Positions 35,456 through 44,446 of a DNA stretch of 64,000 nt are shown here, piece after piece. This DNA comes from Spirosoma taeanense (GTDB taxonomy: Bacteria; Bacteroidota; Bacteroidia; Cytophagales; Spirosomataceae): NCBI RefSeq assembly GCF_013127955.1, contig NZ_CP053435.1, positions 1,426,001 to 1,490,000 of the forward strand, given 5' to 3'. A program made the position numbers and the translations under genes. Within the stretch, counting starts at the first letter, position 1, and each line of letters begins with the position of its first letter. The notes beneath the pieces are model-generated. The model was not told the DNA's origin. It worked only from the letters and a program-made list of their open reading frames with translations, and did no database searches.

Positions 35456-37213
35456 TTACTTCAGTTGCAGCTCGTCGATCACGCGCTGTACCTTCTCTTT
35501 CAACTGAGCATAGGTTGCATCGAAAGCGTCTTTGCTTTCGAGGGGTTCGCGAACGCTGACGTAGAACTTAATCTTTGGCTCCGTACCCGATGGCCGGGCA
35601 GAGACTTTAGTGCCGTCGGCCGTAAAAAACTGCAGTACGTTCGAGGACTCGATGCCCATCTTGCCCGCTTCAATCGGCACCGTCAGGTTGTTACCGAGGT
35701 CGGTGCGGGTCAGGGCTTTGTAATCGTCAATGCGAACCACCGGCGATCCGGCAATTTCTTTGGGCGGGTTCGCGCGGAAGTCGGCCATCATCTGCTGAAT
35801 CGCTTCGGCGCCTTCTTTCCCTTTCTTGGTCAGCGACACGAGCGCTTCGTAGTAGAAGCCGTTTTCCTGATACATCGCCATCAACATGTCGAACAGGCTC
35901 TGCCCGTTGTCTTTTGCATAGGCGGTCAGCTCAGCGATCATGGTGCAGGAGGCAACCGCATCTTTATCCCGGACAAAATCGCCGATCAGATACCCGTAGC
36001 TTTCTTCGCCACCGCCAATGAACTGCTCCTTACCCTCAAGTTCACGAATAACCTCAGCAATATATTTAAAGCCGGTCAGCGTATTATAGCACGTTACGCC
36101 ATACCGTTCGCACATCCTGTCGATCAGATCGGTAGTTACGATGGTCTTGGCCACAAACTCTTTGCCGGTGAGTTTACCCGCGTCTTTCCAGGCGTTGAGA
36201 AGGTAATAAATAATCAGGCTGGCCATCTGGTTGCCATTCAGCAACTCAAATTCGCCGTGGTGATTGCGGGCACCTGCGCCCACGCGGTCAGCGTCGGGGT
36301 CGGTCGCCATGACCAGATCGGCGTTCAGCGACTGGGCCAGATCGAGCGCCATCTGCATGGCCGGGCGTTCTTCGGGGTTTGGCGACTTAACGGTTGGGAA
36401 GTTGCCATCGGGCGTAGCCTGCCCCTCAACAATATGTACGTTGGTGAAACCCAGCGCGTCGAGGGCGCGGGGCACGAGCGTAATCCCCGTTCCGTGGATG
36501 GGTGTGTAGACGATGTTCAGATTGGCCTGCCGCTTGATGACGTCCGGATTAACGGCGTTCGACTTAATCCGCTCAATGTAAGGCGCGTCAATCTCCTCGT
36601 CGATCAGATGAATTTTTTCAGGAACGCCCTCAAACCTGATGTCATCAACGGACGTAATCTTACTCACCTCGGCGATAATGGCCTTGTCATGCGGAGCTAC
36701 GACCTGCGCGCCGTCGTTCCAGTACACTTTGTAGCCGTTGTACTCCGGCGGGTTGTGCGAAGCCGTTACGACGATACCGCTTTGGCAGCCAAGCTGCCGA
36801 ATAGCAAAGGAAAGTTCGGGCGTAGGGCGCAGGGCGCTGAACAGATACACTTTGATGCCGTTGGCCGAGAAAATATCGGCGACCAGGCGGGCAAACTCCG
36901 GACTCATCCGACGGCTGTCGTGGGCAATCGCAACGCTGATGTCCTCACCGGGGAAGGCGGCATTGATGTAATTGGACAGCCCCTGGGTCGCGGCCCCAAC
37001 GGTATAGCGGTTCATGCGGTTGGAACCCACACCAACCACGCCCCGCAGACCACCTGTTCCGAATTCAAGATCGCGGTAAAACGAATCGGTCAATTCGGTG
37101 ATGTTGCCGGAATCAATCAGGTGTTGAATTGCTTCTTTTGTGTCGGCGTCGTAGTTGCCGCCAAGCCACTGGTCAATACGCTGCTGTGTGGGGGAGTCGA
37201 GGGTGGTTGTCAT
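35456..37213 (-). CDS. Phosphoglucomutase/phosphomannomutase family protein
   Basis: This 585-residue alpha-D-phosphohexomutase moves phosphate between C1 and C6 of hexoses, feeding glycogen and cell-wall sugar nucleotides. Key sites are the phosphoserine loop TASHNPPEYNGYKVYW, the metal loop DPDADRVG, the sugar-binding GGEESYGYLIG, and the phosphate-binding RPSGTEPKIKFYV. The size of about 580 residues fits the PGM2-like/PgcA group of Bacteroidota and Firmicutes. Specificity for glucose over mannose cannot be settled. It has a full promoter at 37251-37281 and a terminator. Confidence 0.92.
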   Translation of the reverse strand: MTTTLDSPTQQRIDQWLGGNYDADTKEAIQHLIDSGNITELTDSFYRDLEFGTGGLRGVVGVGSNRMNRYTVGAATQGLSNYINAAFPGEDISVAIAHDSRRMSPEFARLVADIFSANGIKVYLFSALRPTPELSFAIRQLGCQSGIVVTASHNPPEYNGYKVYWNDGAQVVAPHDKAIIAEVSKITSVDDIRFEGVPEKIHLIDEEIDAPYIERIKSNAVNPDVIKRQANLNIVYTPIHGTGITLVPRALDALGFTNVHIVEGQATPDGNFPTVKSPNPEERPAMQMALDLAQSLNADLVMATDPDADRVGAGARNHHGEFELLNGNQMASLIIYYLLNAWKDAGKLTGKEFVAKTIVTTDLIDRMCERYGVTCYNTLTGFKYIAEVIRELEGKEQFIGGGEESYGYLIGDFVRDKDAVASCTMIAELTAYAKDNGQSLFDMLMAMYQENGFYYEALVSLTKKGKEGAEAIQQMMADFRANPPKEIAGSPVVRIDDYKALTRTDLGNNLTVPIEAGKMGIESSNVLQFFTADGTKVSARPSGTEPKIKFYVSVREPLESKDAFDATYAQLKEKVQRVIDELQLK

Positions 37214-37250
37214 GCAAAAGGCTATTTTACAATAGGAATTAATGATGCGT

Positions 37251-37281
37251 CAAAGTTACGATTCCGCGATTGCCAGCCAAA
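37251..37281 (-). promoter_or_regulatory. Promoter of the phosphohexomutase gene
   Basis: On the minus strand TTTG (37278-37281), a 19-nt spacer, and TAACTTTG (37251-37258) give an exact Bacteroidota promoter. The start would lie about 30 nt before the ATG. Confidence 0.8.
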
Positions 37282-37365
37282 TCCAAACAGGAGAATCATC
37301 AATAAGGCGGAAGAGCTTTCTAGATAGGATGGCTCCTCGCTGTTATTTTTCATAAAAAGCTTATT

Positions 37366-37427
37366 CTTATTTGGAAAAATTCTAAACAGTCATCACCTTT
37401 GCATTGTCAAGAATTATTCTAAATAAG
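37366..37427 (+). promoter_or_regulatory. Promoter and probable operator of the siderophore-type receptor gene
   Basis: TTTG at 37370-37373, a 20-nt spacer, and CACCTTTG at 37394-37401 (one mismatch) form the promoter, with a start near 37408. An inverted repeat AGAAT-T-ATTCT (37410-37420) lies at the predicted start. Outer arms CTTATTT (37366-37372) and AAATAAG (37421-37427) enclose the promoter. An iron-responsive repressor site is plausible from context only. Confidence 0.5.
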
Positions 37428-37433
37428 ATTTGC

Positions 37434-39833
37434 ATGTTCTGTCTCTCTACACGGTACGCTATTATCGCTCTTTTCATAACTTTCGTTTCGCTTTTTAACT
37501 GTGTTCTGGCTGAAGATGGCGACGCGCCAACAGGTTCAGTCCGGGGACGGGTGAACACAAGCGATGGCAAGCCTGCTCCTTACGTTACTATCTCGCTGAA
37601 AGGCAGCAATAAAGGCACCCTTTCGACCGAAGATGGCAGCTATGTGCTGCGGCATCTACCCGAGGGGCAACACGTTATCGTCGCTACGTTCGTTGGATTG
37701 CAGCCCCAGGAACAAGTTGTAACAATAGTCGTTGGCCAGGCAATGCAGGTGAATTTTGAACTAACCGAAACGGCCCGCCAGCTGAACGAAGTACAGGTTC
37801 GGGGCGCCCGGAGCGATAATCAGAAGCCGGTCAGTCTGGGCAAAATAGCCATCCGACCGATGGATTTACCACAGGCTGTCGCCGTTGTAGAGCGCGAGGT
37901 GCTGGAGCGTCAGCAGACACTTCGGTTGAGCGATGTGCTGATGAATACGAATGGAGTTTACATCATGGGCACGTCAGGTGGTACACAGGAGGAAATTGCG
38001 GGGCGTGGGTTTGCTTTCAATAGCAGCAATACTTTTAAGAACGGCGCTCGTTTCAACAATGCCGCCATGCCTGAGATCAGCGCCCTCGAACGCGTTGAGG
38101 TCCTGAAAGGCAGCAGTGCCATTCTGTTCGGAAACGTGGCGGCTGGTGGCATCATTAACCTGGTTACCAAAAAACCGCAGTTTCAGTCGGGTGGCTCGGC
38201 GTCGCTGCGGCTGGGCAGTTTTGGCTTTGTTAAGCCGTCGGTCGACGTGTATGGCGGAATTGGCAAAGGAGAGCGCGTGGCTTACCGGCTCAACACCACT
38301 TACGAGCAGAGCAACAGCTTCCGCGATGAGGTGAAAAGCAAGCGGTTTTACGTCAACCCGTCGCTGCTGTTCAAACTGGGCAACAAAACAGACCTGCTCG
38401 TTGAGGGCGATTATCTGAATGACAACCGCACGGCCGATTTCGGTACGGGTGCCGTCAACTACGTAGTGGCCGACATCCCGCGCAGCCGGTTCCTAGGTGT
38501 ATCCTGGGGCTACAACCGCATTGAACAACGCAGCCTGTCGGCTACGCTGACGCACCAGCTGAATCAGAACTGGCAGATCCGGGCGCTCGGCTCCGCGCAG
38601 AAGTTCGACAGTGACTTGTTTGCAACGCAGCGGCCAAATGGCGCCGGGCAGTTCATCAAAGCTGACGGTACCTGGATTCGGGGCCTGCAACGCACGCGGG
38701 TTGATGAGACGTACTGGATTGGGCAGGTAGATCTGACGGGTCAACTGACGACCGGTTCGATCAAGCATATGCTGCTGATTGGTGCCGATGCCGATCAATA
38801 CCGTACCAACACCACAGCGTTCAACCCGCTGACGCCTTACGATACCATTAACATTTATAATCTGTCGAAGTATCGCCAGCGTACCGACATTCCGACGCTT
38901 TCGGCCCGCACTCTTACCCAGTCGCCCATCAACCGGGCGGGCGTGTATGCGCAGGATCTGATTTCGTTCTCGGAGAAGATTAAACTGCTGGCGGGTCTGC
39001 GCTGGAGCTATCAGCAAACGGGCAGTAACGTACTGACCTACGCCGATAAGAAAACCACCTCGGCCACCGCTTTCGACGACGCGGTAACACCCCGCCTGGG
39101 TCTGGTGTATCAGCCCGTACCAACCACTTCGCTGTTTGTGAGTTATGCGAATTCGTTTGCGCTCAATACGGGTGTTGACGTGTCTGGAAACGCCCTGCCG
39201 CCTTCGTTTATTAATCAGTATGAAGCCGGTATCAAGAACGATCTCTTCAACGGGTTCCTATCGGCCAACGTAACGGCCTACAAGATTGTGAACAGCAACC
39301 TGGCCCAGACGAGCCTGGCGAATGGAAACACAAACAGCAACATTAAGGAACTGGCGGGCGAGGTAACGAGCCGGGGTATTGAAGTGGATTTGAAAAGCAA
39401 GCAGGTGGGCGGCTTCTCGTTCATTGGCGGCTATAGCTACAACCAGACCAAATACACGAAGAGCAACACGTACGTTGTGGGTAGCCTGCTGCGCTATAAC
39501 CCGAATCATACAGCTAACGCGAGCGTCTACTACGCCATTCAGCGGGAAGGCTGGGCAAAAGGCCTAAACCTTGGGCTGACGGCCTTCTATATGGGTGAGC
39601 GCGTTGCTGGCCGCTCAACGCGGGTTACGGTGAACAACGACACCTATCGCCTGATGCCGATCCCGGCCTTTACGCAACTCGATGCGTCGGTTGGCTACTC
39701 ACTGCCCCGCATCTCGATTCGGGCGAAGGTTTCTAACCTGCTTAACGTACTGAGCTATCAGGTGCACGACGACAACAGCGTGAATCCCATTGCTCCCCGG
39801 ATGTTTTCAACGACCATTTTCTATCGCTGGTAA
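37434..39833 (+). CDS. TonB-dependent siderophore-type receptor with CarboxypepD_reg domain
   Basis: This 799-residue outer-membrane receptor is likely to import a ferric siderophore. A signal peptide (CLSTRYAIIALFITFVSLFN, ending near VLA) precedes a carboxypeptidase-regulatory-like domain (GSVRGRVNTSDGKPAPYVTI). The plug follows with DLPQAVAVVEREVLERQQ, ALERVEVLKGSSAILFGNVA and GGIINLVTKKPQ, the hallmark of siderophore receptors, and the barrel ends in FSTTIFYRW. The longer frame begins at a TTG (37404) upstream of the predicted transcription start, so the ATG at 37434 is used. No siderophore biosynthesis or inner-membrane transport gene is adjacent. Confidence 0.9.
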   Translation: MFCLSTRYAIIALFITFVSLFNCVLAEDGDAPTGSVRGRVNTSDGKPAPYVTISLKGSNKGTLSTEDGSYVLRHLPEGQHVIVATFVGLQPQEQVVTIVVGQAMQVNFELTETARQLNEVQVRGARSDNQKPVSLGKIAIRPMDLPQAVAVVEREVLERQQTLRLSDVLMNTNGVYIMGTSGGTQEEIAGRGFAFNSSNTFKNGARFNNAAMPEISALERVEVLKGSSAILFGNVAAGGIINLVTKKPQFQSGGSASLRLGSFGFVKPSVDVYGGIGKGERVAYRLNTTYEQSNSFRDEVKSKRFYVNPSLLFKLGNKTDLLVEGDYLNDNRTADFGTGAVNYVVADIPRSRFLGVSWGYNRIEQRSLSATLTHQLNQNWQIRALGSAQKFDSDLFATQRPNGAGQFIKADGTWIRGLQRTRVDETYWIGQVDLTGQLTTGSIKHMLLIGADADQYRTNTTAFNPLTPYDTINIYNLSKYRQRTDIPTLSARTLTQSPINRAGVYAQDLISFSEKIKLLAGLRWSYQQTGSNVLTYADKKTTSATAFDDAVTPRLGLVYQPVPTTSLFVSYANSFALNTGVDVSGNALPPSFINQYEAGIKNDLFNGFLSANVTAYKIVNSNLAQTSLANGNTNSNIKELAGEVTSRGIEVDLKSKQVGGFSFIGGYSYNQTKYTKSNTYVVGSLLRYNPNHTANASVYYAIQREGWAKGLNLGLTAFYMGERVAGRSTRVTVNNDTYRLMPIPAFTQLDASVGYSLPRISIRAKVSNLLNVLSYQVHDDNSVNPIAPRMFSTTIFYRW

Positions 39834-39851
39834 ACAGTCCGCTATCGCATC

Positions 39852-39890
39852 AGCAAAAAGCCCATCCGACTACAGGATGGGCTTTTTGCT
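39852..39890. terminator. Bidirectional terminator between the siderophore receptor and ddl-like genes
   Basis: AGCAAAAAGCCCATCC pairs perfectly with GGATGGGCTTTTTGCT around GACTACA. The genes converge and tracts are present on both sides. Confidence 0.9.
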
Positions 39891-39915
39891 ATTTATGCGA
39901 ATCACTTACGCTGCT

Positions 39916-41577
39916 TTATACGTAACGCTCGGTAATATGTCGGGCGCGTTCGGCGGTTTCAATCAGCAGCGGGTGGCGCGGCTGGCTAAGCGCCAGTTCC
40001 AGCTCATCAATCGTTTCTTTAAAAAGCAGATGAACCGGAATCTCGTGCGACTCCTGTTTGCTCTTGATATACATCAACGATGGCCGGACTGTGCCCGAAG
40101 CCGCCAGTTCGTTGTACTGCTGCTTGGCTGCCGCAAACTCTTCATCGCTCGATCCGAATGAAATAACCCGTTCCGGCAACGGATTGGCCTTTCGGTCGGC
40201 GAGCCGCGCGTCGAGGTCGGCGAGCAGACGCTTGAGGTGGAACGTGTCTTTACCCGTCCGAATCCGTTCGCGCAGCGACTGACGAATGAGGTACGTCAGC
40301 GAGTTCGCCAGGTTCAGGCCAATTTCGGCCATCTGTTTAAAGATCAATGACGAGGGCGACATGCCGGGTATGGTATTCGGATCGTGGAGCAGAACCCGCC
40401 CCGGTTCGCCGTCGCGGTCGGGCGTCAGAAAACCGTCAATGCGGGAATAAACGTTGATGCCCAATTTGGTGAACACTTCGGCAACCGCGAGCTGAATCTT
40501 CCGGTTGTTCTCCAGACTGGTCTCGACCGGAATCCGCTTTTTGGCTACATTCGTTTTGTACTTCGTCTGAAAATCGAACGACTCGGCATTATAGATTTCG
40601 GTGGGCGGCAGGGCTATCGCCATCTGATCGTCGTCCTGAATAACACCGCACGAAAACTCCTGTCCGCTGATGAATTCTTCAAACAGCACTTCATCTTCGG
40701 CATTGAGCGAAGCCAGCGTAATAGCCTGTCCTTGCAGCGCGTCCAGAGTCTGGACCAATTGAGCCGGATGCCGGATAATCTCACCCGTTTGCTGAATAAC
40801 AACCGGAAAGCTGATACCCGAATCCAGACTAACCATTGTCTGCGCCAGTTCGCGTTTTTCATCCGTCGTCAGGTCGGCCCATTCGCTGAGTTTGCTCCAG
40901 CCGTCGGGTTGAACGCTCATCGTAAAAAAGCACTGCTCTACGGCGCGGCAAAACCTGGTCAGGTCGGCTTCGCGCACTATGGCTACACCAATGCTGGACC
41001 CCTGGTGCGGAGCTTTAACTACAATTGGCAGGCCCAGATGCTCGGTTAGTGATTGAAAGAACTGCGCTTTGTCGGCCCGTTCGTAAGCGTCCAGATTGAT
41101 GGTGGCAGTTTTCTTCTGCTGGCCATTCGCCAGGGCAATCAGCTCGTTCTGCAGGATTTTATTGATACCAACCGCCGAACCAACCAGTCCCGGCCCGGTG
41201 TAGGGCATTTTATACCACTCCAGCAGGCCCTGAATAGCGCCGTCTTCGCAGTCGGGGCCGTGCATCGCCAGAAACGCCAGATCGAAATGCTCGCGGAAGT
41301 GTTCGGGGCGCAGTTCGGGCAGGATGGCGTCGAGCCGGTTGACGTCGAGCGATTCGTCATACACCGAAAACCCGGATTCGTCCTGAGGCAGGGCGTCGCG
41401 CAGGGAAGGAGCCAGTAAAAACTCGGGCTGAACGAGCCGAAACCGACCGCGTCCGTCAACAAATACCAGGACGGGCTCAAACAAGCCTTTGTCCAAATTA
41501 GCTAACGCCGTGCGGCCACCCGCAAACGACACCTCGCGCTCCCGCGCCGGACCCCCGAAAAAAATGCCTATTTTCAC
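39916..41577 (-). CDS. D-alanine--D-alanine ligase family protein, long form
   Basis: The 553-residue ATP-grasp enzyme resembles D-Ala-D-Ala ligase. It has FFGGPAREREVS, LAFLAMHGPDCEDGAIQGLLE, PIVVKAPHQGSSIGVAIV, FEEFISGQEFSCGV and YSRIDGFL. Typical Ddl has 310-370 residues; this one has an enlarged central region and a C-terminal extension of about 120 residues. In the metal site the usual glutamate before the NT-x-PGM motif is replaced: the sequence is LHDPNTIPGM, giving Asp two residues before Asn. The start is a GTG at 41577. It may be the housekeeping cell-wall ligase of this lineage or a paralogue with another substrate. Confidence 0.82.
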   Translation of the reverse strand: MKIGIFFGGPAREREVSFAGGRTALANLDKGLFEPVLVFVDGRGRFRLVQPEFLLAPSLRDALPQDESGFSVYDESLDVNRLDAILPELRPEHFREHFDLAFLAMHGPDCEDGAIQGLLEWYKMPYTGPGLVGSAVGINKILQNELIALANGQQKKTATINLDAYERADKAQFFQSLTEHLGLPIVVKAPHQGSSIGVAIVREADLTRFCRAVEQCFFTMSVQPDGWSKLSEWADLTTDEKRELAQTMVSLDSGISFPVVIQQTGEIIRHPAQLVQTLDALQGQAITLASLNAEDEVLFEEFISGQEFSCGVIQDDDQMAIALPPTEIYNAESFDFQTKYKTNVAKKRIPVETSLENNRKIQLAVAEVFTKLGINVYSRIDGFLTPDRDGEPGRVLLHDPNTIPGMSPSSLIFKQMAEIGLNLANSLTYLIRQSLRERIRTGKDTFHLKRLLADLDARLADRKANPLPERVISFGSSDEEFAAAKQQYNELAASGTVRPSLMYIKSKQESHEIPVHLLFKETIDELELALSQPRHPLLIETAERARHITERYV

Positions 41578-41615
41578 AGAAATGAGAGATATTGCGAATC
41601 GCAAAGAAACAAAAA

Positions 41616-41641
41616 AGCCGCCTGTTTTTAGACAAGCGGCT
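41616..41641 (-). terminator. Terminator of the nifU-like/mrp operon
   Basis: AGCCGC and GCGGCT enclose a TGT/ACA pair, and on the minus strand run into TTTTTTG. It is located 82 nt after the NifU-like stop. Confidence 0.8.
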
Positions 41642-41722
41642 ATTCTAAGGTTTTATTACAGATAGTTTCGGGGCACCGAAACAAATAACGGTCTGTTTTT
41701 GATAATCAGGGCGCGTTTCTAG

Positions 41723-41989
41723 CTAAAATGCGGGCGTAATATTAACGGCCTCTACTTTTTTGATTTCGGGTACGGCTCGTAAAATAGCCTCTTCAAGGCC
41801 GCCTTTAAATGTCATCGCCGACATGGGGCACGAACCGCACGAACCCATGAGTTCAAGCCGAACCGTTTTATCGTCGGTCACTTCCAGCACTTTCACGTTG
41901 CCGCCGTCAGCCGCCAGATACGGTCGCATGCTGTCGAGTGCCCGCTCAATTTGGGTAATCAATTGGTCGTTCTTTACTGCCGTTTCCAT
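41723..41989 (-). CDS. NifU-like Fe-S cluster scaffold protein
   Basis: This 88-residue NifU C-terminal-domain protein has the cluster-binding motif in GSCGSCPMSAMTFKGGLEEAI (CxxC). The beginning, IERALDSMRPYLAADGGNVKVLEV, is the usual NfuA/NifU-C lead. It transfers Fe-S clusters to client proteins in the cytoplasm. The frame opens at a TTG, and the ATG at 41989 is used. It follows the mrp gene by 42 nt on the same strand. Pairing with an Mrp-type ATPase supports a shared role in cluster delivery. Confidence 0.92.
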   Translation of the reverse strand: METAVKNDQLITQIERALDSMRPYLAADGGNVKVLEVTDDKTVRLELMGSCGSCPMSAMTFKGGLEEAILRAVPEIKKVEAVNITPAF

Positions 41990-42031
41990 CAAATGCTCTG
42001 ATTTACGGTAAATTTACAAGTTAACGGGGTT

Positions 42032-43135
42032 TTATGCAACTTCTACGCGCTTTGTCTGATCAACGGTTGCATTGCGAATTGCTACCTGCTGAGCCAGCGC
42101 TTCGGCCGTAGCCCGGAACGCTTCGCTGGCTACGGGTTCGCCAACGCTGATGGCCGGCCGCCCTTCGTCGCCCGCTTCCCGAATGCTCTGCACTAGCGGA
42201 ATCTGGCCTAAGAGCGGTACGTCAAACTGATCTGCCAATAGCTTGCCACCACCTTTACCAAAAATAAAATACTGGTGGTCGGGGAGTTCAGCAGGCGTGA
42301 AGTACGACATATTTTCGATAACGCCCAGCACCGGCACATTAATCTGCGGCTGCCGGAACATTGCCAGACCCTTTGTTGCATCGGCCAGGGCAACCTTCTG
42401 GGGCGTTGTAACAATGATGGCACCCGTAACCGGTACGGTCTGTACCAGCGTCAGGTGAATGTCGCCCGTGCCTGGTGGCAGGTCTATGAGCAGGTAATCC
42501 AGTTCGCCCCAGTCAGCATCGGAAAAGAATTGCTGTAAGGCGCGCCCAGCCATCGTCCCTCGCCAGATGATAGCCTGGCCCGGGGCAACCAGCAGACCCA
42601 TTGACAGAAACTTGATGCCATACTGCTGAACCGGCTCCATTTTGGTCTGGCCGTCAACCTGAAAAATGCGCGGCTGAATGTCTTCGGCACCGAACATGGT
42701 AGGCATAGACGGCCCGTAAATATCGGCGTCGATGATACCAACCTTAGCGCCTGATTTATGCAGCGCAATAGCCAGATTCGCCGTTACCGTCGATTTACCA
42801 ACGCCACCTTTCCCCGACGAAACAGCAATGATATTTTTGACCCCCGGCAGCGTCGGCGCGTTCGACCGTGTAGACGTTACGTCCGAGGTCATATCAATCG
42901 TAACCTGGATGTCGGCGCCAATGTGCGTATGAATCGCGTCTTCACAGCGCTTCCGGATCACTTCTTTGAGCGGGCAGGCTGGTGTGGTCAGCACCACCGT
43001 AAACCGAACGGAGCTAATGCCCAGCGTAATATCTTTCACCATGTTCAGCGAAACAATATCACGCTTCAGATCCGGCTCCTCAACGGTGCTCAATGCCCGC
43101 AAAACGGTATCTTTATGTAAACGGTAATCAGACAT
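42032..43135 (-). CDS. Mrp/NBP35 family ATP-binding Fe-S carrier protein
   Basis: The 367-residue protein has an N-terminal MIP18/DUF59 domain (about residues 1-90, with TTPACPLKE) and a deviant Walker P-loop VSSGKGGVGKSTVTANLA. Also present are DADIYGPSMPTMFG, LLIDLPPGTGDIHLTL and VVTTPQKVALAD. It is a P-loop ATPase that carries Fe-S clusters. The CPxC pair usual after the GVIENMSYF segment is absent here: the sequence reads FTPAELPDHQYFIFG. It lies between the GSCFA gene and the nifU-like gene, in one likely operon. Confidence 0.92.
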   Translation of the reverse strand: MSDYRLHKDTVLRALSTVEEPDLKRDIVSLNMVKDITLGISSVRFTVVLTTPACPLKEVIRKRCEDAIHTHIGADIQVTIDMTSDVTSTRSNAPTLPGVKNIIAVSSGKGGVGKSTVTANLAIALHKSGAKVGIIDADIYGPSMPTMFGAEDIQPRIFQVDGQTKMEPVQQYGIKFLSMGLLVAPGQAIIWRGTMAGRALQQFFSDADWGELDYLLIDLPPGTGDIHLTLVQTVPVTGAIIVTTPQKVALADATKGLAMFRQPQINVPVLGVIENMSYFTPAELPDHQYFIFGKGGGKLLADQFDVPLLGQIPLVQSIREAGDEGRPAISVGEPVASEAFRATAEALAQQVAIRNATVDQTKRVEVA

Positions 43136-43164
43136 ACTCGAAGGAAGAAAATGGCAGCAGGAAT

Positions 43165-44181
43165 TTATGCCAGTACTTTGGTTTTGGATTCATCCTGCTC
43201 CTGAAATTTCAAACGGTCACGAACCTCCGTCAGTTCCGCCGTTACGTCAACGCGTTTGGCTAACTGCTCTAACTGCGTAGCTAACCGGGTCAGAAACTGC
43301 CGATGGGCCGGACTGGTTTCGCCATAGAGGGGGCGGTGGGCCATTGATTTGCTTAGGGTTGCCCACTCTGTTACGAAGCCACGAAGTTCGGCATCAAACG
43401 CGCTATCCGCAAACTTTTCAAAAATATAGTCGTGCGCCTGCGCATTGGGATGAATCAGGTCGGCTTCATAGAAACGATAGTCGCGCAAATCGTCTATCAT
43501 CAGTTCGTAAGCCGGGAAATACGATACCCAGTCGTTCCAGACGGTCAGCTCGTGGGCCAAAACCCGCAGCGTTGACTTGCTCACCGAGTTAAGCGGCAAG
43601 GTATCGCGCGTGTGCCGAACGGGGCTAACCGTCAGCAGAAGTTTCAGCTTCGGGTTTGCCTTGTGCAGCGTCTTGACCAGCCGCTTCAGATCGTCGAGCA
43701 GATACTCATATTGATATAAATATTTCTCAAACAGCGAGCCAGGCATCTTGTGGCAGTTGGCCACTACTTTGCCCGTTTCAATATGCCGGTACACCACGGC
43801 CGAACCGAGGGTCAGAAAAAGAAAGTCGGCCTTGCGGATAGCATCGGCGGTTTCTGCCAGCCGTTTCAGCAGCAAATCCCGCAGATCGTCGCGGCTGGGT
43901 GCCCAGAGCGACGAATGAAAGTCGTAATGAAACCAGATGCCATCGCGTTCAACGTAACGATTTTCGTCGGGGGCAGTCCCGTAAAGCGACATAGTCAGCA
44001 GCTTGGCAACAGACACCGGGTTAAAAATAGTCCCGAAAGGATTGTTCAGCACGTTCAGCTTATGGTCGGACAGCCGCTGGCCGATTACGTCAGCAAAGCA
44101 GGAACCAACCGTTACAATCCGGCTTTTTAAACTCAAGCGGTGGGGAAGGGACTCGGGCGATAATTCCGTATGAAATTGCAT
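43165..44181 (-). CDS. GSCFA domain-containing protein
   Basis: The 338-residue protein contains the eponymous GSCFAD block near residue 27 (VTVGSCFADVIGQRL), followed by NNPFGTIFNPVS, FLTLGSAVVYRH and VSPVRHTRDTL. The GSCFA domain is an SGNH/GDSL-like esterase fold found in many Bacteroidota. The Ser in GSCF and the C-terminal DLIHPNAQAH are the likely catalytic residues. It may remove acyl groups from polysaccharide or cell-wall components, but no signal peptide is present. It is the first gene before mrp (30 nt). Confidence 0.88.
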   Translation of the reverse strand: MQFHTELSPESLPHRLSLKSRIVTVGSCFADVIGQRLSDHKLNVLNNPFGTIFNPVSVAKLLTMSLYGTAPDENRYVERDGIWFHYDFHSSLWAPSRDDLRDLLLKRLAETADAIRKADFLFLTLGSAVVYRHIETGKVVANCHKMPGSLFEKYLYQYEYLLDDLKRLVKTLHKANPKLKLLLTVSPVRHTRDTLPLNSVSKSTLRVLAHELTVWNDWVSYFPAYELMIDDLRDYRFYEADLIHPNAQAHDYIFEKFADSAFDAELRGFVTEWATLSKSMAHRPLYGETSPAHRQFLTRLATQLEQLAKRVDVTAELTEVRDRLKFQEQDESKTKVLA

Positions 44182-44446
44182 ATTTTATTAACAGAAATAG
44201 AGTTGAATTAGGTCCTTCAAACTGCCTAAATCCGTGTCTTAATTTGCTCATTATTAATAAAGTATGCTGCTTGCAGAAAGAAGTTTTATACGCTGTTTCA
44301 GGAGTGTAATCTATATAATCTACTGGATTATCAGATGAAAATAATATTGACAAAAATTAATCTATCTTTAATATTATATCTCATTAGTTTATATTTTGGC
44401 CGATAAGTTAATAAAATCTAATCCTGTAAACTGACTACTACCAGTT

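Noticed and set aside
35465-37327. 620-codon antisense frame across the phosphohexomutase gene
   Set aside because: The phosphohexomutase has all its catalytic loops on the minus strand, and long antisense frames are common in GC-balanced genes.
44090-44353. 87-codon minus-strand frame overlapping the GSCFA gene start
   Set aside because: It lies in AT-rich leader DNA, overlaps a supported gene, and lacks any start signal.
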